This document shows, one piece after another, positions 24,258 through 35,920 of a stretch of 64,000 bases of DNA; position 1 is the first letter of the stretch, and every line of letters starts with the position of its first letter. A model generated the notes under the pieces. The model worked only from the letters and a program-made list of their open reading frames with translations, had not been told where the DNA came from and made no database searches. The stretch lies in the NCBI RefSeq assembly GCF_000516985.1, contig NW_006917099.1, positions 1,194,685-1,258,684 of the forward strand. The letters are read 5' to 3'. This DNA is from Pestalotiopsis fici W106-1 (lineage: Eukaryota; Ascomycota; Sordariomycetes; Amphisphaeriales; Sporocadaceae). Both the position numbers and the translations under genes were made by a program.

Positions 24258-25033
24258 ATATAAAAATACGGCGTCTTTCTCTTTTGTAGTCAAATCTCCT
24301 GTATCATATCTAGAAGGCGGGAATGGATGCGGTCTTGTTGGTAGAAATCGAGACACTTGTTTATGATATCATCCAATTTTTCCAAAGAGCTTTATTGGCT
24401 GTGCTCCAATTGTTGCGAATGTGTGCACGTCTGAGAAGAATATGGACAGATTTGCCATGGGACAAACTGTAAGACAGTTTATCGGGTACTATATTTAAGC
24501 ATTCTCGATTCTAGCCACGAATGTACTGAGGAATTGCAAGCTCTCTTTATGCCAAGGTTCCGGAGAAATACTGAGCAATGTCTTGTACAATTGAACACGT
24601 GAACGGCTGGGGATCCAGTAGGTCCAACTGATACAAAAGTTGCCAATAACTCAAATGTAATTAAATCAGCAAGCATTCAATTTCAATCCTGATATTACAG
24701 AAAATACAAACTTGTATAACCAGTACTCGTGTCTTCTTGTTCATACAACTTGAGACCTTGGAGCCCCACAGGTGCAATCAGCTGTTTCTAGCTAGCTACG
24801 ACTCGGAAAGCCATTAGCTCATACTGCACGTCTAGCTTGGAACTCCAAACCGCCAAAAGGACGAACCACTCATCACAACAACCATCCGATCCTCGGTCCA
24901 ACAACTCTAACGAATACCACAATAAGAGGCGTCCGTCAAGAAACTTTGTCTCTCGCACCCAACACTGAATTTCCAAGCAGCGCAGGGGAAAACAAAAAAG
25001 GCCACAGGCAGCCTCAAGAAGGAAGCCGCAAAC
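24258..25033. other. Intergenic, pdhA to DUF1770-type gene
   Basis: AT-rich 3' region of pdhA, then a promoter and leader rich in A and C. No gene-like frame or repeat was seen. Confidence 0.6.
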
Positions 25034-25703
25034 ATGTCCATCCCCACGCAAATCGCCGAGACGGTGCAAACAGCACACATTCAACGCGACCCATCACCAC
25101 ACCACGACGCCAACCCATCGACGTCGGCCTCGACACGGGAGCCCGTGCGCCTGGAATCTCTACGGAAACAACAACACCAACGCGGCAGGGGCGATGACGA
25201 AGACGACATCGCCGTGGTGGCAGCAGAGGAGGACTCGGACGGCGAGGAGAGCGATATCCCCGTCAGCGTCCTCCGGCCGCATCGTCGACGCCATAGTTTC
25301 CCGCCCATGCCCGACCTGCGCTTTGAACAGAGTTATCTGCACAGTATCGAGGGCGCCGAGGGGCGGTGGGGCAAGATTGCCTGGATTACAGTACGGGATC
25401 AGGTACGTCGAGAATACACCACCGTTGTTCCTTTTGAAGAGCACTGCTCGCTCCCAGAAGGCATACCGACCGAGCCAGAAAAAGACTTGAATATACATGT
25501 GAAAAACGGTGCTGACAAAAGAGGTGCAAATCTAGATCATGATGCCCTTGGCTCAGGGTGTCCTGTATAACCTCGCGATATGCGGCTGGCAGTTTTGGAA
25601 TCGAAACGCACAGTACAGTGGAAGCTCGGCCGGTGCCAGGTTACGGCGTTGGTGGTACGAGGTGAACAACTGGAAGATTCCCCAAAAGTCAAAGAGGTCG
25701 TGA
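25034..25703 (+). CDS. DUF1770-type fungal protein of unknown function
   Basis: Two exons, 25034-25402 and 25536-25703, separated by a 133-bp intron (GTACGT donor, CTAG acceptor), encode 178 residues. The N-terminal 85 residues are disordered and acidic (AAEEDSDGEESD) with His/Arg patches. The conserved part starts at VLRPHRRRHSFPPMPDLRFEQSYL, continues through WGKIAWITVRDQIMMPLAQG across the splice, and ends with GVLYNLAICGWQFWNRN and a basic tail. I associate this arrangement with the fungus-specific DUF1770 family, which has no assigned role. The hydrophobic YNLAICGWQFW stretch is short and amphipathic, so a peripheral membrane helix is possible. Reading through without splicing would give a protein of equal length that lacks the conserved tail, so the spliced form is preferred. 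Confidence 0.75.
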
Positions 25704-26231
25704 TAATCTATACAAGGGCCATGGAGGCTCATCAACTACAACACTAAGGAATGATTCCACAGACTACCAGTGGAATAGCAAACACGACATGTCAATATTA
25801 AGCAAGAATTTAAAGGGCAAGACAGTACTTGACCGTAGAAATCATCGGGACAAGTCATATAGCATACAGCACAGTCAAGGGTCCTGAATCAGAGTCCGTT
25901 GTGTCTCATGTATTGTAGCACATATAGAATCATGTGCAAAACTCTGACCAAAAACTGTCAGAGTATAGTGTACTGCGCACTATGAAAATTACATATCGCC
26001 AGGGCAATTTTCTGCCTATTCATCTATCAGGCGTCCTTGATGTACGCACATCACCCAACAGTCCGTCTATCCGTCATAAAATCGCTTTTTCTTTTCGGTG
26101 GTGGTATGTATGCCCTCGTGAATTCCAATTGCAACGCCAACAAAGCAGTCCGCAAAGGACAAACCAAGAGACCAAGTCATTGCTGTATTCTTTTCCGTAA
26201 TCGACACCATCTGGAGCCCGCCCAGAGACAT
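25704..26231. other. Convergent intergenic spacer
   Basis: About 530 AT-rich bases between converging genes. No feature was recognised beyond probable 3' UTRs. Confidence 0.6.
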
Positions 26232-28281
26232 CTACTCGACAGGACGACCAGCAAAGGGCTTCTCTGGGCTCTCCCTATAAGCCAGAGGTTTGGTTTGCAG
26301 AGCATTTGGCTTGGGCGACAACGGCGGTCGCCCAGTCAGGAGAGATGCCGCATCAGAGGACTTACTCGGCGGTGGTGAAGTATTCCCCTTCTCGGCCACG
26401 GCAGGGTCTTGTTTCTCTGTTGTAGTCTCCTCGGTTTCAGCCGAGGGTTTGCCGTTCGCCTTGGGTGCCGTGCCACTATACCGGAACTTGTCAAAGTCAA
26501 TCTTGACGCCTTCCTTCTCGGGCACTTTGAGCTTGACAACCATGCTTTGAGGGCTGGCATCGAGATCATTGTCCTCGTCGGCCATCTCCACGTCTTCGTC
26601 AAATTCTTCGTCTTCCTCCTCCTCCTCGCTTTCGTCGGGCACGTGATCGTCCTCATCGTCACCGAGCTCTGGCTCCGACTCTTCTTCATCATCATCCATG
26701 GAATTGTACTCATCCTTCTTCCGCGAGGATGACCAACCATTGGTGCTGTGGTTCACCGCTGCTGATCTACGAGGCCGACCCGTGGGTCCGACTGAGGATT
26801 CCTTGGATGATGCCCTCGTCGATGCGTCTCTTGCAGATGATCGATCCTGATCACCATCAACAGTTACAATATTGTTCGACGCATCAACCGTCATGCGCGA
26901 TGGTGCCTTGATGTGACGACCACTGGCAGTGGTGACTGGTCCTGCGGGTTCAATCGGAGTGGAGGTGCCAGTGTTGCGGGCGGAGCGTCGCGCTCCCGTC
27001 GAGTCGGTCAAGAAATCCTCATCGTCCGAGTATGTGTACTTCATGCGCTTGCCTCTTGTCCTGCCTTCGTACATGGAGAAGCCTGGTTCTGGCCGCTTGA
27101 AACGTTCTTTCTGCTGCTGCCGATACTCGCGCCTCTTGCGCTTCTCCTCAGAGGCTTCAAAGCGAGGAACAGCAGCTAGCATCTGCTGCGCCAGCTTTTT
27201 GCCCTTGGGTCGGCCATCTACCGTTTGCAGTTTTTCCGCTAGGGCGGTGAGCTCCTCGATGTTTCCTGCAACGCTCCACCATGTTCTGTTGAACCCTGCC
27301 GGATCGCTCTCGCGGTAGACGCGAAAGTTGGTGTCATCTAATCCTTCAATGAGAAAGTACCGACGTTTGTCGCTGTCTGCACCCCATGGTTGCACAGAGA
27401 GGGGTTGGTTCAGGTCGTCGTCGCGGCGATTGCCCTTGTAAGATGTGTTGATGATTTGCTTAATGGTGTCTGACGATGAAAGACTCCAAAGGACCAGCGT
27501 TCGCAAGAGTGTGAGCTGTAGTACACTGGTTAGCGGTGATTGACACAAACTTTTTGCGCAACACTTGGCTCAAATGTTGCTCGTGATGCTGCGCGTGAAT
27601 GGTGTCGGTACGTACGCGTTCTGTGGGGTTCATTGACGTGAACGTTGCGCCGCCCGACAAAGGGCTCTTTTCCTCCCAAACCTTGGGCCATTGGCTCTTG
27701 TGACTTGCAATGGCATCCTCCAAAGCTCTGCCGTAGTGGCCAGGCCTGCACATGTTAGCAATACAGCCCATTCGAGGGTGGGTAGGCTATTGCGTCATAC
27801 TTGACATCTTGCTTGCGGTTCAGCAAAAGACCGAGGACTGCGCATAGAAAATGCTCGACACGATCGCCGGGAATCGATTCGGTGACATCGCGCTCCAATT
27901 CCTGAGGTCCAAAGTTGGCAAGCGATCTGGGGAAAGCTTCGTTGAAGCGACTTCGGAACATCACAATGAACTGTACGCGAAACTAATTAGCACGCGTCAC
28001 AACGCGAAATTTCGCGTTTTGAACGCGATTATGGCCAAATTGCTTACTGCAATAGCTGGATTATCTGCCAACACATAGTCATGAGGTGGCGAAGGCGATC
28101 TCTTTCGCGGAGGCGGAGAGGGCTCCTTGTTGGCTTGCGCGGGCTTGCTGCCCTTGGGTAGCTTGTGGAAGAACTTGAGAATACCCTTGTCATTCTTTAG
28201 CTCAACGTCATTCTCATCGTCCGAGGGAGCTGGAGACAAGGAAGACAACGATGAGAGGTCACTAGAGTCATCGTCGGCCAT
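26232..28281 (-). CDS. DDT/WHIM-type chromatin-associated protein (RSF1/CECR2-like)
   Basis: Four exons on the minus strand, 28281-28048, 27970-27801, 27745-27616 and 27515-26232, encode 605 residues. The introns (77, 55 and 100 bp) have GTAAGC, GTATGA and GTACGT donors. The N-terminus is Ser/Asp-rich (DDDSSDLSSLSSLSPAPSDDE). A helical region then runs across three splices (FRSRFNEAFPRSLANFG, EHFLCAVLGLLLNRK, LTLLRTLVLWSL) and leads to QPWGADSDKRRYFLIEGLDDTNFRVYRE, which resembles the WHIM block that follows DDT domains in ISWI-associated subunits. A charged segment (RRKRREYRQQQKERFKR) and a very acidic, Ser/Lys-rich tail complete it. Such proteins bind nucleosome remodellers and act in the nucleus. 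No PHD finger or bromodomain is visible, so the exact orthologue is uncertain. It is divergent from eRF1. Confidence 0.7.
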
Positions 28282-30803
28282 GTTGAGCAGCAGTCGGTCG
28301 GTCGGTCGGTCGGTCGTGGTCGTGGTTGGTGCTAGTCTGATGGGATGTGGAGGGTGGAGGTTGAAGTAAAGTGCAAGCGGAAAGAGAAGTGGTCAAGGTC
28401 ACCCACACAAATTGGGCCGCACTAAAACCCACAGGCACCCCCGGGGTCGAGCCGCATATCAAAAGGTGACGAGGCATCCGATAGGAAAAGATAATCTATT
28501 AGGCAACTAGGTAGGTAGGAAGACGTTCCATATTGCATGCATACCTTCTTGGACGCCCCCAACAACTGCCGAGCATCGACCACAGTCCTGCATGGTCGCT
28601 TGGAGCCCGTCGACGTGGTCCCAGAATGCTGCGGTCCAATTGCACTCACCATTGTCTAGCAATTCCTTCATATATCACGTCTCTCAAGAGGGCGCTTACA
28701 AAGCACAGCTGTCCAGACATACTGTAGAGAACCACAGCTGCCACGACAAATCCGCAGCATCACGAGCATTGTCACCACGAATGTCTCTTGGGCTCAACAA
28801 GTCCAGCCAGATCCCTCATTCATTGCGCATCGAGTCTTTCGATTGCTGATTGATATGAGACACTGCCACCAGTCAGCATTTCGTCCGTCGAGAGCTGCAT
28901 GGATAGTCGTTGACACGAGGCCCCACCCGATCGCCCAAGCCAAGCCGTCAATATAGCAGACCGCAAATGCGTCAAGCTAAGCAACCAGCACATCCCAAGT
29001 CTCAAACCCGGCATTGATCATGTTGAGAAACGCATGAAAAAGTAGCAAAGCAGCTTTCATCATGGAACTCGACATGATCAATCGATTGTGAGCCAGACTT
29101 GTGTGTGATTGTGGCTTCACCGCAGCACTGTGTAAAAGATGGCGTCCTAACCAAGCCTGGGCACTGGGATCGGCAGACTCCGAAACGAAGCCATCACCAT
29201 TACCAATTTCCCACATGTTGGTGGGTTTGGCTAGGTTGTCAATGCTGGACAACCACCGCGACGACCAAACTCTGCACTAGGCCATGGGGAGAGCCATGCA
29301 ACAGGAGGAAGGATGACGGATGAAGCCAAGCGCTACTTCTTCCTTCTGGCACTCCATCAAAAGAGGTCACCGTCGCCGCAAGATTTGTGTCTGTCGTATG
29401 CGGCCGCATCCCTTGTTGGCAAAGGCAGTGTGACAAGGCACGTCGGTAGCCCGTAGCATGATTCCTGCATGCCCGCCTCCCTCGACCTTGCTCGCGTGTC
29501 ATAAAAGATCACTTGCGCAGTCGAAAGTTGCCAATCTGTCGCCATTGGACCGAGGAGCAGCTGTGAGCTCTGTAGCAGTCACAAACAACCCCCAATTCAG
29601 TCATTCTGGGGATGGCGAGTGCCGATTGCACCTCTCGTCTCGCATACGTCAAAGCCTCCATTGGCAACCCCGGGACCCGGCCCAACCTTGCCACCATTTG
29701 AGATTTGCATGCGCCCAGAATTACAGTCGCAAGCTGGCAAGTTCATTTCTCACCTTTGAGAATGCCAACGCGATGCATCAGATCTCTTGCAAACAAGCAA
29801 CAGGCATGAAATCTCATGCTATCAGAGGATTCTTTCGAGTATCCAGCGCTCGAAAAATGATGCATTGCATCAAAGCGAATCATCGGACTGCCCGGGTGCA
29901 GTTTGCGATGTCTGAGTCATTCCTGGTGAGATGACTGACGTTGCGGGCAAAGTTGAAGCAGACGTGACTTGAGCGGGTGTTGTTGTGATGAGACCCCGCC
30001 AAAAACCCGCCTCGCCCGCCGGGTGGGAGCGACAAGCCTCGCGCCAAAGCTTTTTTTTTTTTTGCCTTGAGCAGGATGCACAAACTTCATAATGCGCTAA
30101 AACGAATTATTCTGTATGGAATACTAGTGAGCGCAATGCACTGTATAGAGGACTCGTTCGGTCGAGCCGAATGATGATGCACCTCGTAGAATTTCTTTCT
30201 TCTACATCTAGTGACCTACTCACAGCTTCAACGAAACTGGACTTGATGACTGCTGTATCAAGAAGACGAGCAATAAATAATTTGCAATGAATGTCACCCT
30301 CGTCTTCAACAACCTTTAGTCTTTCAAACAATGAATATGCACATAAAAGAGTGACATGCTTGCATGATATGTTTCAAAGCACCTCAACGCTAGCACTAAA
30401 GTAGTGTAGAACTTGCCGCGCGCGGCAATACTATGTAAGCCCATGTAGGCCCCCCGTCCCCTGGCCCGGGCTCGTGGCTCTCACTGTGGGTTTTTCCGTT
30501 TCGGGCAACGCGGGGCAGGAGGGAAAAACTTCAGCAGAGAGGCACAGCGTAGACGGTAGAGACCTGGCGGGGCCTGTGACGCTGTTGCAGCCCAGCAGCC
30601 TTGGCACATCTGGCCTCCACCAAAGTTCACTAGGTTATTAGGTATTTTGTGCCTGCGCTCAAATTATTCCTACCCTTGACCAACACGTTCGACTGCTTTC
30701 TCCCTCTTCCCACGTCCCCGATCGTCACCACGATCACTACCGACTGCTATCTGCTGAACACTCACTCGATTTCCCAGCGCTCACTCCTTGAAAAGCGCCC
30801 ATC
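28282..30803. other. Divergent intergenic region, DDT/WHIM gene / eRF1
   Basis: 2.5 kb containing the tetranucleotide repeat near its left edge and a T14 tract around 30051-30064. The 350 bases before eRF1 are GC-rich then pyrimidine-rich, typical of a strong constitutive fungal promoter. No frame shows a recognisable domain. Confidence 0.55.
28293..28316 (-). repeat. (GTCG)6 microsatellite in a probable 5' UTR
   Basis: Six perfect tetranucleotide copies, 12-35 bases upstream of the start codon of the DDT/WHIM gene, read as CGAC repeats on the transcript. Length variation here could affect scanning. Confidence 0.8.
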
Positions 30804-32391
30804 ATGAGTGACGCCCAGGCCAACGAGGCTGAGAAGAACGTGAGTCCTTTCCCGTCTGCTGGCCATTACACCACGCACGGCAAAAACAAGGAGCCCCGCC
30901 CTGTCTTGCAACAGCATACCGCCCACGAAAACCGACTCCGCAAAAACGAACCCTCAACCGAGCGCCAGACTGACAAAACACCGTTGGGCAGATTGAAATA
31001 TGGAAGGTGAAGAAGCTCATTAAGCGCCTCGAGGCCGCTCGCGGCAATGGCACATCCATGATTTCCCTCATCATTCGTGAGTTTCTCCCCGTGTACCCCG
31101 CCAATGTCCAGCGGTTGGCGACATGGGCTTATGTGGCTGACACATTATATAGCTCCCAAGGATCAGATTTCGCGAGCAGCCAAGATGTTGGCTGAAGAAT
31201 ACGTATGTAAAACCCTTGTAATTGTACTTCGAATATACTGACCGTTTGTTATAGGGTACTGCCTCGAACATCAAGTCGCGTGTCAACAGACAGTCCGTGC
31301 TCTCGGCCATTACCTCGACCCAGCAGCGTCTCAAGCTGTACAACAAGGTCCCCCCGAATGGACTTGTCGTCTACTGTGGTGAAATCTTGACCTCGGAAGG
31401 AAAGGAGCGAAAGGTCAACATTGACTTTGAGCCCTTCAAGCCCATCAACACGTCGCTCTACCTTTGTGACAACAAATTCCACACCGAGGCCCTCGCCGAG
31501 CTGCTCGAGTCGGATCAAAAGTTTGGTTTCATCATCATGGATGGTAACGGTGCGCTCTTTGGTACCCTGAGCGGTAACACTCGAGACATTGTCCACAAGT
31601 TCTCTGTCGATCTTCCCAAGAAGCACGGTCGTGGTGGTCAGTCTGCCCTCCGTTTCGCCCGTCTTCGAGAGGAAAAGCGACACAACTATGTCCGAAAGGT
31701 GGCCGAGTTGGCTGTACAAAACTTCATTACCAACGACAAAGTCAACGTTGCTGGTCTCATTCTCGCAGGTTCTGCTGATTTCAAGACCGACTTGAACTCA
31801 TCCGACCTGTTTGACAACCGTCTCGCTACCAAGGTTATCAAGGTTGTGGATGTTTCGTATGGTGGTGAGAACGGCTTCAACCAAGCCATCGAGTTGTCCT
31901 CTGAGACGCTGGGCAATGTCAAATTTATCCAGGAAAAGAAGCTCATTGGCAAGTACTTTGAGGAAATCAGTCAGGATACCGGCAAGGTGTGCTATGGTAT
32001 CGATGATACACTCAAGGCGCTCGAGCTTGGTGCCGTCGAGGTCTTGATTGTCTTTGAGAATTTGGAAATCACCCGCTGGGTCCTCAAGGACAGCGCCGGC
32101 GCCGAGATTATGCTCCACACCACCAAGCAGCAGGAGACGGACCGTACCAAGTTCATGGACAAGGAGACTGGCCAGGAGATGGATGTCGTGTCACAAGACT
32201 CCTTTATTGAGTGGATTGCTGAGCACTACAAGGACTTTGGTACCAACCTCGAGTTCGTCTCTGACCGATCTACCGAGGGTAACCAGTTCGTCAAGGGCTT
32301 TGGTGGTATTGGTGGCATTCTCCGATACAAGGTCAACTTTGAGCAGCTGGCTGAAGTGGATGAGGACGACGATGACTACTACGACGATTGA
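30804..32391 (+). CDS. sup45: Eukaryotic peptide chain release factor 1 (eRF1/Sup45)
   Basis: Four exons, 30804-30839, 30992-31076, 31153-31202 and 31255-32391, encode 435 residues, the normal length. The first exon is only 12 codons and the first intron 152 bp. Domain 1 carries the stop-codon-reading motifs TASNIKS and YLCDNKF (NIKS and YxCxxxF). Domain 2 has [19 protein letters not shown] with the GGQ that triggers peptidyl-tRNA hydrolysis. The protein ends in the usual acidic tail ([11 protein letters not shown]). It recognises all three stop codons in the ribosomal A site with the GTPase eRF3. Unusually, the UGA stop is followed by C and by 79 further sense codons in the same frame (described separately). 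Confidence 0.97.
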
Positions 32392-32631
32392 CAGTATGAT
32401 GCCCTCGAATCGTCCGAGGGATCAACTCAAGTCACTACGTCGTCTTCGGCAACTGCCGCCAAAGAGCCGGCAGGTCCAGCGCCGCCTAGCCCCCAAGCTG
32501 CGCCAGCAGTAAAGGCCGAGCCGTTGTCCTACGTGGAGCGGCGCAAGATCACTCTTGGGCCTGCAACTTCCCTCCACACGGCTAAGCAGGTTGCCCGACC
32601 GAGTCCGCTTCGTGATATGATGACGTCTTGA
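32392..32631 (+). other. In-frame open extension after the eRF1 stop codon
   Basis: Directly after UGA (32389-32391) the same frame stays open for 79 codons to a TGA at 32629-32631. The stop is followed by CAG, so its +4 base is C, generally the leakiest context for UGA. The encoded tail is Ala/Pro/Ser-rich (ATAAKEPAGPAPPSPQAAPA), then more ordered and basic (SYVERRKITLGPATSLHTAK). No peroxisomal C-terminus is present. By eye, composition and codon choice look coding-like and differ from the AT-rich spacer that follows. This could be a readthrough tail, an alternatively spliced C-terminus, or a 3' UTR open by chance. Only the open frame and the stop context are directly seen. Confidence 0.5.
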
Positions 32632-33519
32632 GTTGAAGCTACAATTTGAAAAGGAGGTGAGTCGAATATCTTTCAATGATTACACGAAGCAAACAATTTG
32701 AGCTAACTTGCCTCGAGATTAAGCAGATACTTGCTGAATGTTACGTTGGGGCAAGGACATCGGATATGTTTGGGTTGATGGACTGCGACTGCGCAGGGGC
32801 AAATGAGCTCAGGCTATACTGGGCCGATTTCGCCTAGACATTATTATTTCTTACTGCAGTTGTCTTTTCAACAAGCTTTCCGCGTGTACCGTAGCATGGG
32901 TCGGCAAAGACGGGACAGCCTGGCCGACGCAGAGTCTGATCATATTCCCTTAGATTTTGAAGTTGAAACAAAAGTCATTCGTTGCTATGCTTTGTTGTGT
33001 GCCTTGGTCCAACCAGTACCCGTGATGGCAGCATTTGATTATACAGTTGTGCCTTGATAACGAAACCTTTCAAAAGTTGGAGTGTATTATATACTCTCAC
33101 TATTTACGTGACTCTCAACTGTGTATGTACATTTTCTTCTGTCCATCAATTCATGCGGGATGCGGGCGGAGAGTGGATCGACATTGGCGCCGATGCCTCT
33201 TGCCGACCAGTCAGTCCCACACAATTGTCAAGTAATTGCAGCTTACTATTTTGATTCATGCAGAAGTAATTGCAACTTACTATGATTTCCGAACAAGTGC
33301 AATTGCGCAATTTTGAAAGACACAAGACAATTCAGAAATCATTTCTCAAAGAATCCAAGCGTCCTGAACTCAAGGTTGTTGTTAACATAAACATTACCCA
33401 TCCAATTTGTTGAGCTTGGGTAAAATCAAACTGGTCTCCGATTGACCTCCGAGGCCAAAACCCGACCTTTGCTGTTCAAAAAATTGAATAGGCTTGAGGC
33501 AGCAAGACAAGTAGATACA
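32632..33519. other. Intergenic, eRF1 to prephenate dehydratase
   Basis: AT-rich spacer of about 890 bases. Two similar 16-20-base stretches of the type AGTAATTGCA(G/A)CTTACTAT occur at about 33230-33283, a minor direct duplication. No gene-like frame was seen. Confidence 0.55.
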
Positions 33520-34669
33520 ATGCCGGCTGACAAGCCAATAGTCTGCTATCTGGGTCCAGAGACCTCGTATACGCACCAGGCGGCATTGCAGGCATTTCCT
33601 GCTGCGGATTATGAGCACCTCCCCGCCTTGACAATCAAGGGTAAGACACATAATATTCGTTGCCTCTTATTTGCCCTTTGGACACCCCGCGGTCCACCCC
33701 TCCCCCTTTCCATGAAATCCTCACTATCACCAAAAAGACACAAGCCATGCGCGGTCGACTTTTAGGAGGTGAGACTGACATTCCCGCGCAGATGTCTTTG
33801 ACATGACCCAATCCGGGCGGGCTACCCACGGCGTCGTGCCGTTTGAAAACTCCACCAACGGCTCCGTCGTCTTTACATTGGACCACTTTGCCGACCGTGA
33901 CGGCCGTTATGGGGACCTGAGCGTATGCGCCGAGGCTTACCTGAGCGTGCACCACTGTCTCCTAGGCTATGCACCTCCTACTGATGGCCAGGCTGCTGCC
34001 ACAGCTCCCGCCACAGCTCCAGCTACGGGAGAAGAGGAAAAGGGCGTCGTCGCCGTCGCGCAGCCCCTCGCCAGCCTCGCCCACGTCAAGAGAGTCTACA
34101 GCCACCCGCAGGCCTGGGGCCAGGTGACGCGCTTCATGCGCACGCACCTCCGCGGCATCGAGACCATTGACGTGAGCTCGACGAGCCGGGCGGCGGCGCT
34201 CGCCAAGGCCGACGCGACGGGCACCAGCGCCGCCGTGAGCAGCGCCCTGGCCGCCGAGGTCCAGAGTCTCGAGGTGCTGGCGCGCAATATCGAGGACCGC
34301 GAGGACAATACCACGCGCTTCTTTGTCCTGCGCAAGGATGCGTGTGGGAGTGAGCTGGCGGCGTCGCCGTCACAGGTAGCGGTAGATGGCAAGCAAAAGA
34401 CAAAGTCCCTCGTCTCCTTTACCGTCCCGCACACGTCGCCCGGCGCCCTGGCTGATGTACTCGATTGCTTCCGGGCCGGTGGGCTAAACTTGACGAGCAT
34501 CAACAGCCGACCTAGCCTGCAGGAGCCCTTTCAGTATGTCTTCTTTGTCGAGTTTGAGGGCCACCGGTACGATGATCCCGAAGGCCGGGTCAAGGGGGTT
34601 CTGGAAGGTATTGGCCGTGTCGCCCAGAGCTGGCGCTGGCTGGGTAGCTGGGTGAACATGAGGGCATAG
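33520..34669 (+). CDS. pha2: Prephenate dehydratase (phenylalanine biosynthesis)
   Basis: Two exons, 33520-33640 and 33792-34669 (intron 151 bp, GTAAGA donor, CGCAG acceptor), encode 332 residues. The catalytic domain has CYLGPETSYTHQAA, HGVVPFENSTNGSV, VYSHPQAWGQ, AAVSSALAAE and the TRF motif (DNTTRFFVL). A C-terminal ACT domain (VSFTVPHTSPGALADVLDCF...LNLTSINSRPS) should bind phenylalanine for feedback control. It converts prephenate to phenylpyruvate with loss of water and CO2. An Ala/Pro/Thr-rich insert (TAPATAPATGEEEKG, about residues 110-130) splits the catalytic domain between YLSVHHCLLG and LAHVKRVYSH. It looks like a lineage-specific low-complexity loop. The gene lies 1.25 kb from the 3' end of the NRPS, on the opposite strand. 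It appears to be the ordinary pathway enzyme and not a cluster-specific copy, although that cannot be proved from one window. Confidence 0.94.
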
Positions 34670-35920
34670 AACAATGAATATTCGGAGGATCCTGGACGAT
34701 TGCAGTACTTGTCCGAATCGGCACGGTAGATAAAAAGTCGTTTTTCAATTCACATGGGCCTGAAATGCAGGCTTTCACATGCAACCATATCGATATTACG
34801 ATTTCGAAAAACACACCAGAGTGGTCTCGAATTCACATAGCTACTAAATCACATTTCTGCGCATTGTGGAAAATCTTCACGTCTGCCGCCAAGAAAGCAG
34901 ATGATACGAGTTGACATGACTTGGAAGATGGACTCGTATTCAGTGAAGTCTTTGTTCTAAATCATGAGAGTACAGATATATCATGTAATGCATTTCTTAT
35001 TCACACAACCCTGCAAAAGACGTGTCTTTAATGAGAGAATTTCAAGTAAACTTGCTATGATTCATGCAGTAGCAACAGCAGCCAATGTCGACAACCAGTC
35101 TGCATACTACAAATTGATCCTCTCTGCGGGGAGTAAATTTGCATTGAGAACATGCCGCAAATAGGCAGGGCGAGACTCAACTATTCAGGGAAACGCCAGT
35201 CTGTATACTTGGGTATTGAATGTTTGTCCCCTTTGCGGGGATTAAATTTGCAGTGAATGCTAGGGTATGCTTGCAAATCCGACTAAAATCAATATTGAAG
35301 TCTTTTCTAACACAGTTTTGGGGCCATATTGCTTGGCAAGAACGTCAGCAGCAGCCAATCAGCAGGCTGGAAATCAATCAAATTGGTACGAAGGTTGCAA
35401 CCCCCAGCTTTCTTACATACCTGTGAGCGCGACGTATCAAGGTATTTTGCATGCTACCTGGCCTTTCATCTGTTTTAAAGGCTTAATTTTCAGTCTAAAA
35501 GTTTGGCCAAAGATGAAGAAAGTCCTATAAGCAAATTTGCTGTTAGTACAGGCCGCGAATACGTCCCCTTTTGCGTATGTGAAGTTTCAAGTCAAGCACT
35601 GCGACCTTTACCTTCTCGGTGAAGTCATTTATCCTACAAGGCTACCTGAGTACAGCCTTCTTATTTGGAAAGCGTCTGACTTCCCATCTACTTTGTCACC
35701 CGCGCGTTCAATTTGTTTTGGAAATTTTCTTTTCTTTGGTAACACTCATATTTGTTGTTTCTAACAAAGCTATATTATATCGATTCAGTCTGTATGGTTT
35801 TTCATCGTTCTTTGCTTCCTTTCCCTCTTCGCGTTCTGCAAATCCAAGCCTCTTCTCCTCTCTGACAAAAAAAAAAAAAAAAAAAAAGAACCCCCGCCCC
35901 TATTCCGAGCTTGAATTCAT
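34670..35920. other. Convergent intergenic region, pha2 / NRPS 3' end
   Basis: 1.25 kb of AT-rich sequence between two converging genes. It contains an imperfect direct repeat (35095-35278) and, just beyond the NRPS stop, a run of 21 A (35867-35887; T on the NRPS strand). No gene was recognised. Confidence 0.55.
35095..35278. repeat. Imperfect direct repeat of about 70-75 bases
   Basis: Copy 1 (35095-35162) and copy 2 (35205-35278) both begin CCAGTCTG(C/T)ATACT and share TGCGGGGA(G/T)TAAATTTGCA followed by TGA; both end in GCAAAT. They differ by small insertions and mostly transition-type changes, suggesting an old local duplication. Confidence 0.55.
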
